A stretch of 62,599 nucleotides of DNA from an uncultured Adlercreutzia sp. Lineage in GTDB: Bacteria > Actinomycetota > Coriobacteriia > Coriobacteriales > Eggerthellaceae. Of the stretch, positions 11,507 to 21,534 are shown piece after piece. Each line of letters opens with the position of its first letter. Position 1 is the first letter of the stretch. The DNA lies in the NCBI GenBank assembly GCA_910585575.1, contig CAJUFS010000008.1, positions 1 through 62,599 on the forward strand. Reading direction: 5' to 3'. The translations under genes and the position numbers were made by a program. The notes beneath the pieces were generated by a model. That model saw nothing but the letters and a program-made list of their open reading frames with translations, was not told the DNA's origin and ran no database searches.

Positions 11507-11767
11507 ATGAGCATTATCGAACCGAAGATCGACGTCTTGCTGGACGAAACCGATAACGACCGCTTCCTGCTGTGCGCTCTGGCCTCCAAGCGCGCCCACG
11601 ACATCAACGACATGATGCGCGGCCAGCGCGATCGCGCTATCCAACTGCAAACGGCCGTGGAGATCGCCCGCGCCGCCGATACGAAGCCGCTGTCCATGGC
11701 GTTCAACGAAATCGCCCGCGGCGAGGTTTCCTACGATCCCGAGTCCATCGACGCCAAAAACCACTAA
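11507..11767 (+). CDS. rpoZ: DNA-directed RNA polymerase omega subunit
   Basis: The 86-residue protein fits omega by length, by its place after gmk and by the conserved core (DRFLLCALASKRAHDIND and SMAFNEIARGEV). Omega helps fold and assemble the beta-prime subunit. The stop codon TAA at 11765-11767 shares its last A with the ATG of thiI, a one-base overlap that couples translation. Confidence 0.92.
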   Translation: MSIIEPKIDVLLDETDNDRFLLCALASKRAHDINDMMRGQRDRAIQLQTAVEIARAADTKPLSMAFNEIARGEVSYDPESIDAKNH

Positions 11768-13008
11768 TGGAAGAGTTCCAGCGAATTATTCTCGTGCACT
11801 ATCACGAGATTGGTTTGAAGGGACGCAACCGCAGCGTATTCGAGAAGCGCCTTCAGAAGAACTTGGAGGCGCTTCTTCGTGATTACCCGATTGTGACCAT
11901 TCATCGCATTTCCGGCCGTATTCTGGTTTTCCTCAAGGAGGGCACCAGCCTGGCCGTGGCCAATCAGTGCACCGACGCCATTCTGGGCGTGCCCGGCGTG
12001 GCGCGCGTTTCCTGCGGGTTCAAGGTCGAGCGCGATATGGAGCTTATGGGGGAGGCGGCCGTGCGCTCACTCGGTGAGGCTGGCCCCTTCGAAAGCTTCA
12101 AGGTGTCGGCTCGCCGAAACCACACTGATTTCCCTATCGACTCCATGCAGATGAACCGCGATATCGGCGGCATTTTGTGCGAGGCCTTCCCCGAGAAGCG
12201 CGTGCAGATGAAGGGCCAGGACATCACGGTTGGCGTCGAGGTGGTGCAGAACGCCGCCTATGTCTATGCCCGCAGCGAGCGCGGCATCGGCGGTCTTCCC
12301 GTGGGCAGTTCGGGCACGGTTGTGAGTCTGCTCTCGTCGGGCATCGACTCGCCGGTGGCCCTGTGGCGCATGGCGCGCCGCGGTGCCGTATGCATTGGCG
12401 TGCACTTTTCGGGACGCCCGCAAACCAGTGACGCATCGGAGTTCCTTGTGGACGACATCGCCCAGGTGCTTCAGCGCACGGGCTGCATTGCGCGCGTCTA
12501 CGTGGTGCCTTTCGGCGATTACCAGCGGGAAATCTCGGTCTCGGCACCGCCGGCCCTGCGCGTCATCCTTTACCGGCGCCTCATGTTCCGCGTTGCGGAA
12601 GAGCTGGCCCGTCGCGAGCACGCAGGCGCTCTGGTAACAGGCGAGAGCCTGGGCCAGGTGGCCTCGCAGACGCTCGACAACATCAAGGCCACCAACGCCG
12701 TTGTCGACTTGCCCGTCCTGCGTCCCCTTATCGGCTCTGACAAGCTGGAGATCATCGATCAGGCACAGCAACTGGGCACCTTCGACATCTCGTCCCAGGA
12801 CGCTCCCGATTGCTGCACGCTCTTTATGCCGCGCAATCCGGAAACCCATGCGAAGCTGGCCGATGTGGAGGCCGCCGAGGCGCCATTCCCGCTGGAGCAA
12901 TGGGTGCAAGAGCTGGCCGACGCCGCCGAAGTGCACGACTACGCCTGCCCGTCCTACCGTCCTCCCAAATCGCGCCGCATCGCTGGCGAAGCGCGCGACC
13001 GGGCCTAG
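11767..13008 (+). CDS. thiI: tRNA 4-thiouridine synthase / sulfurtransferase
   Basis: This 413-residue protein has the THUMP domain followed by a PP-loop ATP pyrophosphatase domain (SLLSSGIDSPVALW) and the conserved TGESLGQVASQT stretch. It adenylates U8 of tRNA for sulfur insertion and can support thiamine thiazole synthesis. There is no C-terminal rhodanese domain, so sulfur must come from another carrier, as in Bacillus. The start ATG 11767 overlaps the rpoZ stop; a longer reading from 11572 lies inside rpoZ and is rejected. Confidence 0.93.
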   Translation: MEEFQRIILVHYHEIGLKGRNRSVFEKRLQKNLEALLRDYPIVTIHRISGRILVFLKEGTSLAVANQCTDAILGVPGVARVSCGFKVERDMELMGEAAVRSLGEAGPFESFKVSARRNHTDFPIDSMQMNRDIGGILCEAFPEKRVQMKGQDITVGVEVVQNAAYVYARSERGIGGLPVGSSGTVVSLLSSGIDSPVALWRMARRGAVCIGVHFSGRPQTSDASEFLVDDIAQVLQRTGCIARVYVVPFGDYQREISVSAPPALRVILYRRLMFRVAEELARREHAGALVTGESLGQVASQTLDNIKATNAVVDLPVLRPLIGSDKLEIIDQAQQLGTFDISSQDAPDCCTLFMPRNPETHAKLADVEAAEAPFPLEQWVQELADAAEVHDYACPSYRPPKSRRIAGEARDRA

Positions 13009-13046
13009 CCTTACGCGAATCTTTGCGCTTTACCCGAGCCACGATT

Positions 13047-13075
13047 ATGCCCGCCGTCTTTGGCGGGCATTTTTT
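13047..13075 (+). terminator. Rho-independent terminator after thiI
   Basis: A perfect 9-bp stem, ATGCCCGCC with GGCGGGCAT, encloses a six-base loop (13047-13070) and runs into T6. It ends the mihF-gmk-rpoZ-thiI operon. Confidence 0.9.
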
Positions 13076-13174
13076 GCGCCTACGCCTTCCTGCGACTCCT
13101 GAGCGAATGAGGAGCGACACCTTGACGACTCCGCGCTGCTAAGACGCTGCTTCCCCTAAACGAAGGAGCAGCCC

Positions 13175-13996
13175 ATGGATTTTCAAACCCAGTCCCAAAG
13201 CCTCTTGTCGCGTCTTCACCTTTCCACCCTTTCTCGCCCAGCCGCTCTCGGTATCGCCCTCTGCTTTATTGCGATAATCATCCTCGGAGCGTTCACCGTG
13301 GGCCCCTTGTTCTCTGAGCCCGTTTTTGAGGTGACGGCAGCGGCCGAGAAGGCAGCCGACGCGGGCCCATTGGAAGTTGAAACAACCTCTTCGGGCGAAA
13401 CTACTTCTTCGGTTGCCAACGGAGAGCAAGACGCATCCTCAGCTGCAGCTATGCCTGCGGCCGATGGCGGGGACTCAGCTCCCGCCGATGCCATTCTTCC
13501 CCAGGCAGCTCGACTCTGCGTCCACGTAGACGGAGCCGTCAAGAACCCGGGCGTGTACTATCTCGACGCCGGCGCTCGCGTCATCGATGCGGTGGAAGCA
13601 GCTGGTGGCCTCACCAAGAAAGCCCTCACCGCCTCGGTCAATCTTGCTCAGGGCCTCGAGGACGGCCAGCAGGTGCTCATCCCATCCACCGACTCGACTC
13701 CAAGCTCCTCTTCCGGTTCCCATGACGGGGCTGGCGCCTCGGATGGTGCCGGGGCTGCCTCCATAGGAAAGATCCACTCATCTGGAAGCGCCTCAACTGG
13801 AAACAATCTCGTCAATATCAACGAGGCTGGCGTCGAGGAGCTGGTCACACTTTCAGGGATCGGTGAGGCAACGGCGGCAAAGATCGTCGCGGATCGCGAG
13901 GCCAACGGGCCCTTTGCTTCCCTCGAGGACCTTAAGCGCGTCTCGGGCATCGGCGACAAGAAATTCGAGGCGCTTCGTGACGCAATCTGCCTCTAG
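13175..13996 (+). CDS. comEA: ComEA-type competence DNA receptor
   Basis: The 273-residue protein has an N-terminal membrane anchor (about residues 25-45, LGIALCFIAIIILGAF). An Ala/Ser/Glu-rich extracellular linker, a SLBB domain (about 110-175, CVHVDGAVKNPGVY) and a C-terminal double helix-hairpin-helix (VNINEAGVEELVTLSGIGEA and LKRVSGIGDKKF) follow. ComEA binds incoming DNA outside the membrane and hands it to ComEC, whose gene follows. GAAGGAG precedes the ATG. Confidence 0.93.
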   Translation: MDFQTQSQSLLSRLHLSTLSRPAALGIALCFIAIIILGAFTVGPLFSEPVFEVTAAAEKAADAGPLEVETTSSGETTSSVANGEQDASSAAAMPAADGGDSAPADAILPQAARLCVHVDGAVKNPGVYYLDAGARVIDAVEAAGGLTKKALTASVNLAQGLEDGQQVLIPSTDSTPSSSSGSHDGAGASDGAGAASIGKIHSSGSASTGNNLVNINEAGVEELVTLSGIGEATAAKIVADREANGPFASLEDLKRVSGIGDKKFEALRDAICL

Positions 13997-16370
13997 CGGC
14001 GCAACGAAACCCGTAAAGGCCGACACCGAGGAAGAAGCCACCCGTCCCGCTCTTCCGCCGCTGCTCATCGTCGGCCTCAGCCTGTGGATCGCTGCGGCTC
14101 TTGCGTATCCGCTGCTTCAAGATGCTTCCATCCGGGTGTGTCTCGGAGCAGCGGCCGCAGGCGCTCTTACTGTCGCTCCCTTCCTTGTCCACGGGGTTGC
14201 CCATCGACGAATCGCCCTTGCGCACCTCGTCGTTTTTGGGCTTGCGTCAGGTCTTATGGCAGCAGCGACAAGCGCGGCCCTGCTTCATCACCAACAAGAA
14301 ACCCTTATCGGCGCCGCGCGTCCTTGGACCATCGAGTTGACCGAGGACGCACGTCTCACGGATTTCGGTGCCCAAGCCACGGGGCAGTTGGTCAGCGACG
14401 ACGGCAAGACTGCTCGAGCCCGCGTCTGTCTCGCTGCCGAGGATGCAGGGCTTTTGCGGGGCTCGCGTCTCAAGGTATCGGGGGCCCTTGAGACGTTTTC
14501 AGCGAAAGCGCAGTCTTTTGCCTGGGAAAGGGGATTGGTCGGCACTATAGACGGCAAGCACAGAGAAGAGGAGGTGCTCGGATCGCTGCCGCTTCTGACC
14601 CTTCGATCCCATGCCCTTGAAGTCCTTGAAGGCTCGGGGGGAGACCAGGCGCCGCTCCTTGAAGCGCTCGTGTGCGGCTACCGACGGCCTTTGGAAGAAG
14701 CAGGGGAGTACCAGGCCTACCAGCTTACCGGGCTTGCCCATCTCGTCGCGGTTTCCGGAGCACATCTCTCAGTTGTCTCCGCCTTCGTGCTGGGGCTCCT
14801 TCGGCTGACCCGCCTCAGCCGACGGACTTCCTCCCTGATCCTGGGGCTCTTTCTGCTCGCTTATGTGGTGTTCACCGGCTTGCCCGTGTCGGCCATCCGA
14901 GCCGCTCTCATGACGGCCACGGCGCTCTTCTCCTTTGCGGGAAAACGACGGGCGTCGGCGCTTAATGGTCTTGGACTCTGCCTCGTTGTTTTTGTCGCCA
15001 TCGATGTTCCTTCGGCCCTGTCAGCCTCCTTCTTCCTTTCGGCAGGCTCCACCCTGGGCATCTTGCTGTTCTCGCGCCTGTTTCGGCAGGCGATCCCGGG
15101 AAAGGGGAGAGTGCTTACCGCTTTTGTGCGCGATCCTTTGGCTCTTACGGCCTCCTCGGCCCTGCTGGTCCAGCCTTATAGCGCCGCGCTGTTTGCGCAA
15201 CTTCCTCTTGTGGCCCCGTTGGCCAACGTGGTGGCCACTCCCTTGTTCACGCTGGCCTGCGTGGCGGGGTTCGCCGGCACCGCGGCAGCGCTCCTCTTTC
15301 CGGCTGCCGCGTCGTTGTTCATAGGAGCGGCCTCGCTAGCATGCCAGCCGCTCTCAAGCGCCGTTGGCCTGATCAAGGCAATTCCCTTCGGCTGCATTCC
15401 CATCGATGCCGATCCAACACCGCTGGTTGCGCTCTCGGCCCTAGCGGCAGTGCTTCTCTGGGCCTGGTGGCCTTCGCTCACACCGCGTGCAACCGTGCGC
15501 TTGGGGGGAGCAGCCTGCGCTGTGCTTATCGTACTGGTAGCCGCGGCACCCCTTCTCGAACGGGATGAGATCGTTATGTTCGATGTAGGTCAAGGGGATG
15601 CGTTTCTCGTGCGCAGCCAAGGCCAAGCGCTCCTTATCGATACCGGCAACCAAGAGCGTCTCCTCAAAGAGGCTCTGGGCCGTCACCGCGTCTTTGCTTT
15701 GGACGCCGTGGCCATCAGCCACCACGACGATGATCATTGCGGGGCTCTCGACACCCTGCGCGGCGTAACAGGGGTCTCTCGCTTGCTGGTAGCGCGCGAC
15801 GCCGTCACGTGTCCGTGCGCCTCCTGCGTTGCCCTGATGCGCTCGGCGACCTCGTCGTCGGTCGGAGCGCCCCTTACGGTAACCGGTCTCGCCGTCGGCG
15901 GTAGCGTCTCCTGCGGGCGCTTCACCCTCACCGCGCTTTGGCCCCAGCGCTTTTCCGATGAGGGCGGCAACGGCGACAGCTTGTCGTTTTACGTCACCTA
16001 TCGCGACAACAACGACGAGAAGCCGACTTGGACAGCCTTGTTCTGCGGCGATGCCGAAGGGGAGGAGATAGCCGCCATGATGCAAGCCCTCCCTGTTCCC
16101 ACCATCGACGTGCTCAAAGTGGGCCATCATGGCTCGCGCGTCAGCCTCGACCACGGAGCAGCCGAAGCGCTGAACCCCACTATAGCCCTGATCAGCGCTG
16201 GAGAAGGCAATCGCTACGGACATCCCACGGCCGAATGTCTCGAGGCGCTTCAAGAGCAGGGAACCACGGTTCTGCGCACCGACCAGCAGGGTGACGCAAC
16301 GCTTAGCTTCACCGCCCAGAAGATTATGGTGCGCACCCAGCACGAAACCAAGGCCGATCAAGTACAATAG
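13977..16370 (+). CDS. comEC: ComEC/Rec2 competence DNA channel
   Basis: This polytopic membrane protein of about 797 residues has a central competence domain (LAHLVAVSGAHLSVVSAFV) and a C-terminal metallo-beta-lactamase-like domain with DVGQGDAFLVR and HHDDDHCG. It should form the transport pore and degrade the non-transported strand. GTG 13977 inside the end of comEA (20-base overlap) is chosen because the longer reading from 13863 has a low-complexity, non-hydrophobic front that duplicates comEA coding sequence. Confidence 0.9.
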   Translation: MTQSASSGATKPVKADTEEEATRPALPPLLIVGLSLWIAAALAYPLLQDASIRVCLGAAAAGALTVAPFLVHGVAHRRIALAHLVVFGLASGLMAAATSAALLHHQQETLIGAARPWTIELTEDARLTDFGAQATGQLVSDDGKTARARVCLAAEDAGLLRGSRLKVSGALETFSAKAQSFAWERGLVGTIDGKHREEEVLGSLPLLTLRSHALEVLEGSGGDQAPLLEALVCGYRRPLEEAGEYQAYQLTGLAHLVAVSGAHLSVVSAFVLGLLRLTRLSRRTSSLILGLFLLAYVVFTGLPVSAIRAALMTATALFSFAGKRRASALNGLGLCLVVFVAIDVPSALSASFFLSAGSTLGILLFSRLFRQAIPGKGRVLTAFVRDPLALTASSALLVQPYSAALFAQLPLVAPLANVVATPLFTLACVAGFAGTAAALLFPAAASLFIGAASLACQPLSSAVGLIKAIPFGCIPIDADPTPLVALSALAAVLLWAWWPSLTPRATVRLGGAACAVLIVLVAAAPLLERDEIVMFDVGQGDAFLVRSQGQALLIDTGNQERLLKEALGRHRVFALDAVAISHHDDDHCGALDTLRGVTGVSRLLVARDAVTCPCASCVALMRSATSSSVGAPLTVTGLAVGGSVSCGRFTLTALWPQRFSDEGGNGDSLSFYVTYRDNNDEKPTWTALFCGDAEGEEIAAMMQALPVPTIDVLKVGHHGSRVSLDHGAAEALNPTIALISAGEGNRYGHPTAECLEALQEQGTTVLRTDQQGDATLSFTAQKIMVRTQHETKADQVQ

Positions 16371-16374
16371 CCCC
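16363..16374 (+). promoter_or_regulatory. -10 box placing transcription start at the holA ATG (leaderless)
   Basis: TACAAT (16363-16368) is separated from ATG 16375 by six bases, so RNA would begin at or next to the start codon. No Shine-Dalgarno precedes the ATG. The same arrangement occurs before phoH. Confidence 0.5.
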
Positions 16375-17349
16375 ATGAGTGATACGAAGACATCCCCGGA
16401 ATTCCTTGGCGCCTACCTGGTAGTGGGCGAGGACGCCCTCAAGCGCGAGACGGTTATCAAACGCCTGCGGGCGCGCCTCGAGAAGCTCGGCGACATCGCC
16501 TTCAACTCCGACGACTTCGATGGGGAAGTGGCTACGGGCGAAGAGATCGTCTCGGCCTGCAACACGGTGCCCTTCGCCAGCCCCTATCGTCTGGTGTACG
16601 TGCGCAACGCCGAGAAACTCAAGAAAGCCGACTCCGAGCCGCTCGTTGAATACCTAAAAGCCCCCAACGCCACGACGGTGCTCGCCCTTGAGGCCGAGAA
16701 GCTTGCGAAAAGCACGCGGCTCTACAAGGCCGTCGCGGCTCTCGGCGCAAAGGCGGTTATCAGCTGTGCGCCCCCGAAAAGCTGGGAGCTGCCCAAGCAG
16801 GTGCGCGCCATGGCCACCTCCCACGGCATCGTCATGACCGAGGGAGCAGCGGCGGCCCTCGTCGAGCTTGTCGGCGAGGATACGGTGCATCTCGACAGCG
16901 AATTGCAGAAAATCGCCCTGTCCCACCAGGGCGCCGACGCCGTCACCGATCGCGAGGTTCGCGCTCTGGTGGCACGCACCTCCGAGGTCAAGCCCTGGAA
17001 CTTCACCGATGCCTACGCCGACCGAAACCTGGCGCGCTGCCTTACCCTGCTGTCCATGATGGACTCTGCGTCGCCTTTGCAGCTTATCGCCCTGTGCACC
17101 GGGCGCATTCGCGAGCTTATGTGCGCCCAGTCCCTGAATGCCCGCGGCGAGGGCGGCATGTTGGCCAAAACGCTCGGACTGCCTGATTGGCGCGTGAAGA
17201 ACCACCGCGCCCAGGCTCGGCGCTTCACGGCCGCCGAGCTACGGCACGCCTTGGCCATGGCCCGCGATGCGGAGCAGGCCATCAAAAGCGGCGCCGACGA
17301 TGACGAAACCTTCCGCGCCTGGGTGGTGGAAACCCTTAAGCGTCCTTAG
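16375..17349 (+). CDS. holA: DNA polymerase III delta subunit
   Basis: The 324-residue protein resembles HolA, the clamp-loader subunit that opens the sliding clamp. Typical features are an N-terminal region GAYLVVGEDALKRE, the middle segment ALEAEKLAKSTRLYKAVAA and a C-terminal helical collar domain (PLQLIALCTGRIRELM, WRVKNHRAQARRF). It follows comEC, a widespread order (comEA-comEC-holA). ATG 16375 replaces a longer frame from 16291. The 3' end overlaps the convergent minus-strand hydrolase gene by 14 bases. Confidence 0.88.
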   Translation: MSDTKTSPEFLGAYLVVGEDALKRETVIKRLRARLEKLGDIAFNSDDFDGEVATGEEIVSACNTVPFASPYRLVYVRNAEKLKKADSEPLVEYLKAPNATTVLALEAEKLAKSTRLYKAVAALGAKAVISCAPPKSWELPKQVRAMATSHGIVMTEGAAAALVELVGEDTVHLDSELQKIALSHQGADAVTDREVRALVARTSEVKPWNFTDAYADRNLARCLTLLSMMDSASPLQLIALCTGRIRELMCAQSLNARGEGGMLAKTLGLPDWRVKNHRAQARRFTAAELRHALAMARDAEQAIKSGADDDETFRAWVVETLKRP

Positions 17350-18439
17350 GAAGGGGCGCCAGGGCCAGCTTCGTTCGATCGTAGGGCATGCGGAAATAGT
17401 ATTCGTACCCGCAGATGCCCTGAAGAATGCGCCCCTGGCGCACCAAGTAGATAAGATGCGCCAACGTCTCGCCCATAGAGAAGTACTTCTGATCGAGCGG
17501 CCACGACTGCCAATCGGGGTAGCGCCAGGTGGCATGCTGGGAGATGGACACGATGTCGTCATGGCCCGCGGCCACTAAATCGTAGATCTCCTCCAAGCGG
17601 GCGTGGTGATGATCGATAAGGAAGTCGACTCGCTCCCGCAGGCCGGTAAAGGGCTTGCCATGGGCGGGCAGCACCAAGTCAGCCTCGTATTCTCCCACCT
17701 TCGCCAAGCTGTCGAGGAACTCCTCCAAGGCGTTGTAGGCAGGAAACCAGCTGCTCACCGAAGGGGTAATGCGCTCAAGGACGTGGTCGCCCACAATCAT
17801 GAAGCGGTGCTTGGCCTCGTAGAGGCAAATGTGCCAGGCGTCATGGCCGGGCGTCTCGATGACCTCGAAGGTATAGCCGCCGGCCTCGAACGTATCGCCC
17901 TCGCTCAGATAGGTCATCACCGGATAGGTTTCCAAAGGCAGCAACTCGGCTGACACGTGCAGCTTCGGCTTTCCGTCCTTGAACACCATCTCGCTTTGCT
18001 GCTCCAAGGTGGCGGCCTGCAGAAGCAAGGGACCGTAGACGTTCTCCTCCATGGCCATGAGGTTCTTCACCTCTTGGAACGAGTGCGTATTGGCATACAC
18101 CGGCATGCCCGGGCGCCAAATGCGATCGAGGTTTCCCGTATGGTCGGGATGGCTGTGGGTGAGCACGATCTGAACCTGGTCCCACGAGCGGCCCAGGACG
18201 CGCAGGGCGTCATCGAGGGCCTTTTCGCTGTCGGGATGATTGAAGCCCACATCGATAATGGTGGTGGTGCCATCGTCGTCGAGCAAGAAGTACGAGTTGA
18301 TGGCATGGAGGGGGTTGTAGGGAAGCGGCACGCGCACGAGGTACAAGTTGGGAAGCAGAAACACGGGCTTTCCGAAGGGCGTGTCGGGAATGCTGGGCGC
18401 GATGGCCAGCACGTGCTCAATTTCTTTGCTGATAGCCAT
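17336..18439 (-). CDS. MBL-fold metallo-hydrolase
   Basis: The 367-residue protein has the beta-lactamase-fold metal motif HSHPDHTG, further ligands in ETPGHDAW and VGDHVL, and LPAHGKPF near the end. It probably hydrolyses a thioester, lactone or similar small ester, as glyoxalase II-like enzymes do; the substrate cannot be read. ATG at 18437-18439 follows AAGGAG on the minus strand. A dyad at 18467-18485 overlaps its probable -10. It runs convergent into holA and lies downstream of rpsT, separated from it by a terminator. Confidence 0.85.
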   Translation of the reverse strand: MAISKEIEHVLAIAPSIPDTPFGKPVFLLPNLYLVRVPLPYNPLHAINSYFLLDDDGTTTIIDVGFNHPDSEKALDDALRVLGRSWDQVQIVLTHSHPDHTGNLDRIWRPGMPVYANTHSFQEVKNLMAMEENVYGPLLLQAATLEQQSEMVFKDGKPKLHVSAELLPLETYPVMTYLSEGDTFEAGGYTFEVIETPGHDAWHICLYEAKHRFMIVGDHVLERITPSVSSWFPAYNALEEFLDSLAKVGEYEADLVLPAHGKPFTGLRERVDFLIDHHHARLEEIYDLVAAGHDDIVSISQHATWRYPDWQSWPLDQKYFSMGETLAHLIYLVRQGRILQGICGYEYYFRMPYDRTKLALAPLPKDA

Positions 18440-18466
18440 GATCGTTGATCTCCTTGGTTTGCGACA

Positions 18467-18485
18467 TTCTCATTTTACGTGAGAA
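18467..18485 (-). promoter_or_regulatory. Operator-like dyad over the promoter of the MBL hydrolase
   Basis: TTCTCA-N7-TGAGAA forms a perfect 6-bp-arm dyad. On the minus strand it contains TAAAAT, a candidate -10, about 30 bases before the gene start. This suggests repressor control of the hydrolase gene; no regulator gene is adjacent. Confidence 0.45.
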
Positions 18486-18536
18486 GACACGGTATCCCCG
18501 GCACTCGACACGAAAGACAACAGCTCGTTGCCAACA

Positions 18537-18564
18537 AAAACGCCGCCTGATCAGGCGGCGTTTT
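18537..18564 (-). terminator. Bidirectional terminator downstream of rpsT
   Basis: A perfect palindrome with 10-bp GC-rich arms (CGCCGCCTGA and TCAGGCGGCG) is flanked by an A run and a T run, so it can act on both strands. Its main role should be to end rpsT transcription before the hydrolase promoter. Confidence 0.9.
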
Positions 18565-18586
18565 GCAAAGCGTATGAAGGGGCAAC

Positions 18587-19123
18587 CTACTCGGCAGCGG
18601 CTTCCTCAGCAGGGGCCTCTTCAGCCTCGGCGGCCTCAGCGGCAGCAGCCTCGGCCTCGGCCTTGGCAGCTTCCTCGGCCTCCTTGGCCTTGCGCTCGGC
18701 AGCCTTCTTCTCTTCCTTCAGCTGCTTCTCGCGACGCTTGGCCTTCTCCTCGGAAGCCTGGGCCATGGCGGCCTTGCGGGCGGCACGGGCCTCAGCCTTC
18801 TTGGAGCCGGTCTTGGGAGCCTTGGGGGTCATCTTCTCGTAGGCCTCGATGTCAGCCGGGGTCACCACGGTGTTGGCCAGGTGCATGATGCCGCTCTTGC
18901 GGTTAGCAGCCTGGTTCTTGTGGATAACGCCCTTGGAAACGGCCTTGTCCATGAGGCGGCAGGCCTCGCAGGCGAAGGCGTAGGCAGCTTTGCCGTCCTC
19001 GGCGGCCACGGCGTCCTTCACGTGGCGGATGGCGGTCTTCAGCTCGGCCTTAACGGCGCGATTGCGCATACGAGCCTTCTCGTTGGTGATGATGCGCTTC
19101 TTCTGGGACTTGATGTTAGCCAT
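18587..19123 (-). CDS. rpsT: 30S ribosomal protein S20 with long Ala/Glu/Lys tail
   Basis: Residues 1-86 are a normal S20 ([46 protein letters not shown]), a primary binder of 16S rRNA. The protein continues to 178 residues, about twice the usual length. The tail is made of a Lys/Arg/Ala-rich stretch (100-150) and then an Ala/Glu-rich end (150-178), likely one long charged helix. The start is ATG 19121-19123 with AGAAAGG upstream on the minus strand; 40 more in-frame residues upstream are unconserved. The gene is divergent from lepA. Confidence 0.93.
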   Translation of the reverse strand: MANIKSQKKRIITNEKARMRNRAVKAELKTAIRHVKDAVAAEDGKAAYAFACEACRLMDKAVSKGVIHKNQAANRKSGIMHLANTVVTPADIEAYEKMTPKAPKTGSKKAEARAARKAAMAQASEEKAKRREKQLKEEKKAAERKAKEAEEAAKAEAEAAAAEAAEAEEAPAEEAAAE

Positions 19124-19450
19124 GAAATAGTGCCTTTCTTCGTTCGTTGCTGGTATCCCTTTGGTATCCAACGACACGAACGCGCAGCGGCGAGCCGCCA
19201 AGGCATATCGTGCGAACGAGGAGCGGCGGGATTTGTCCGTCATCGGGCCGGAACGTTGTTCCGAGGGCCCTTGCCAGCGAGCGTGATCTAAAGCGCAGCC
19301 ACGTCTGCAGATTTGGCGGTGGAATCACCGCGCGTACGTATCGCTGGATACACAATGCGATAGAATACCAAAGACTGACTGCAGGAAGTCGAAGAAATTT
19401 CCCCAAGGCGGATAATTCTTCGCGAGACGTACATATATGAGAGGGAACCT
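19124..19450. other. Divergent rpsT/lepA intergenic region
   Basis: This 327-bp gap holds the promoters of both genes. On the plus strand TAGAAT at 19361-19366 is a possible -10 for lepA. A hairpin, CGAAGAA(A)TT with AATTCTTCG, lies just before lepA and has no T run. No gene or known RNA was seen. Confidence 0.4.
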
Positions 19451-21256
<1,806 letters not shown>

Positions 21257-21276
21257 GAGAGGGGCGGGCCTCGCCG

Positions 21277-21423
21277 CTGCCAGGTTCCGAGATGCGCCTG
21301 TTTGGTACCCTCACGCGCGACAAAACTGCACGTTTTGGTACCGAGCGCCTGCAAAACCCCAGTTCAGAATTTCTCACTGCGAAAAAGCACGGTACCAAAC
21401 CAGCGAATCCTGGAACTTGGCAG
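21277..21423. repeat. Intergenic inverted-repeat element A, copy 1
   Basis: The arms are 21277-21309 and 21391-21423 (33 nt each, 27 of 33 positions complementary), both ending inward in TTTGGTACC. A third copy of that motif lies inside at 21334-21342 in the orientation of the left arm. The core is AT-rich relative to its surroundings. A second copy with the same layout and spacing is at 39769-39905. It sits between convergent lepA and the flavoprotein gene. No coding function is evident. Confidence 0.8.
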
Positions 21424-21534
21424 TGACTGTGGGCGTTCGCCTGCTTGACAGAGCGGCGCGCTAGGTCCTGATCGCTTTGCGAGCGCAACGGTGCGTGCCG
21501 GCCCTCGCTCGCTTGGCGAGCACAGCGGTAAGCG

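Noticed and set aside
21500-21525. GCTCGC-TTG-GCGAGC hairpin downstream of lepA
   Set aside because: It is a short stem without a T run in either direction; it may be part of decaying repeat sequence but I cannot support a function.
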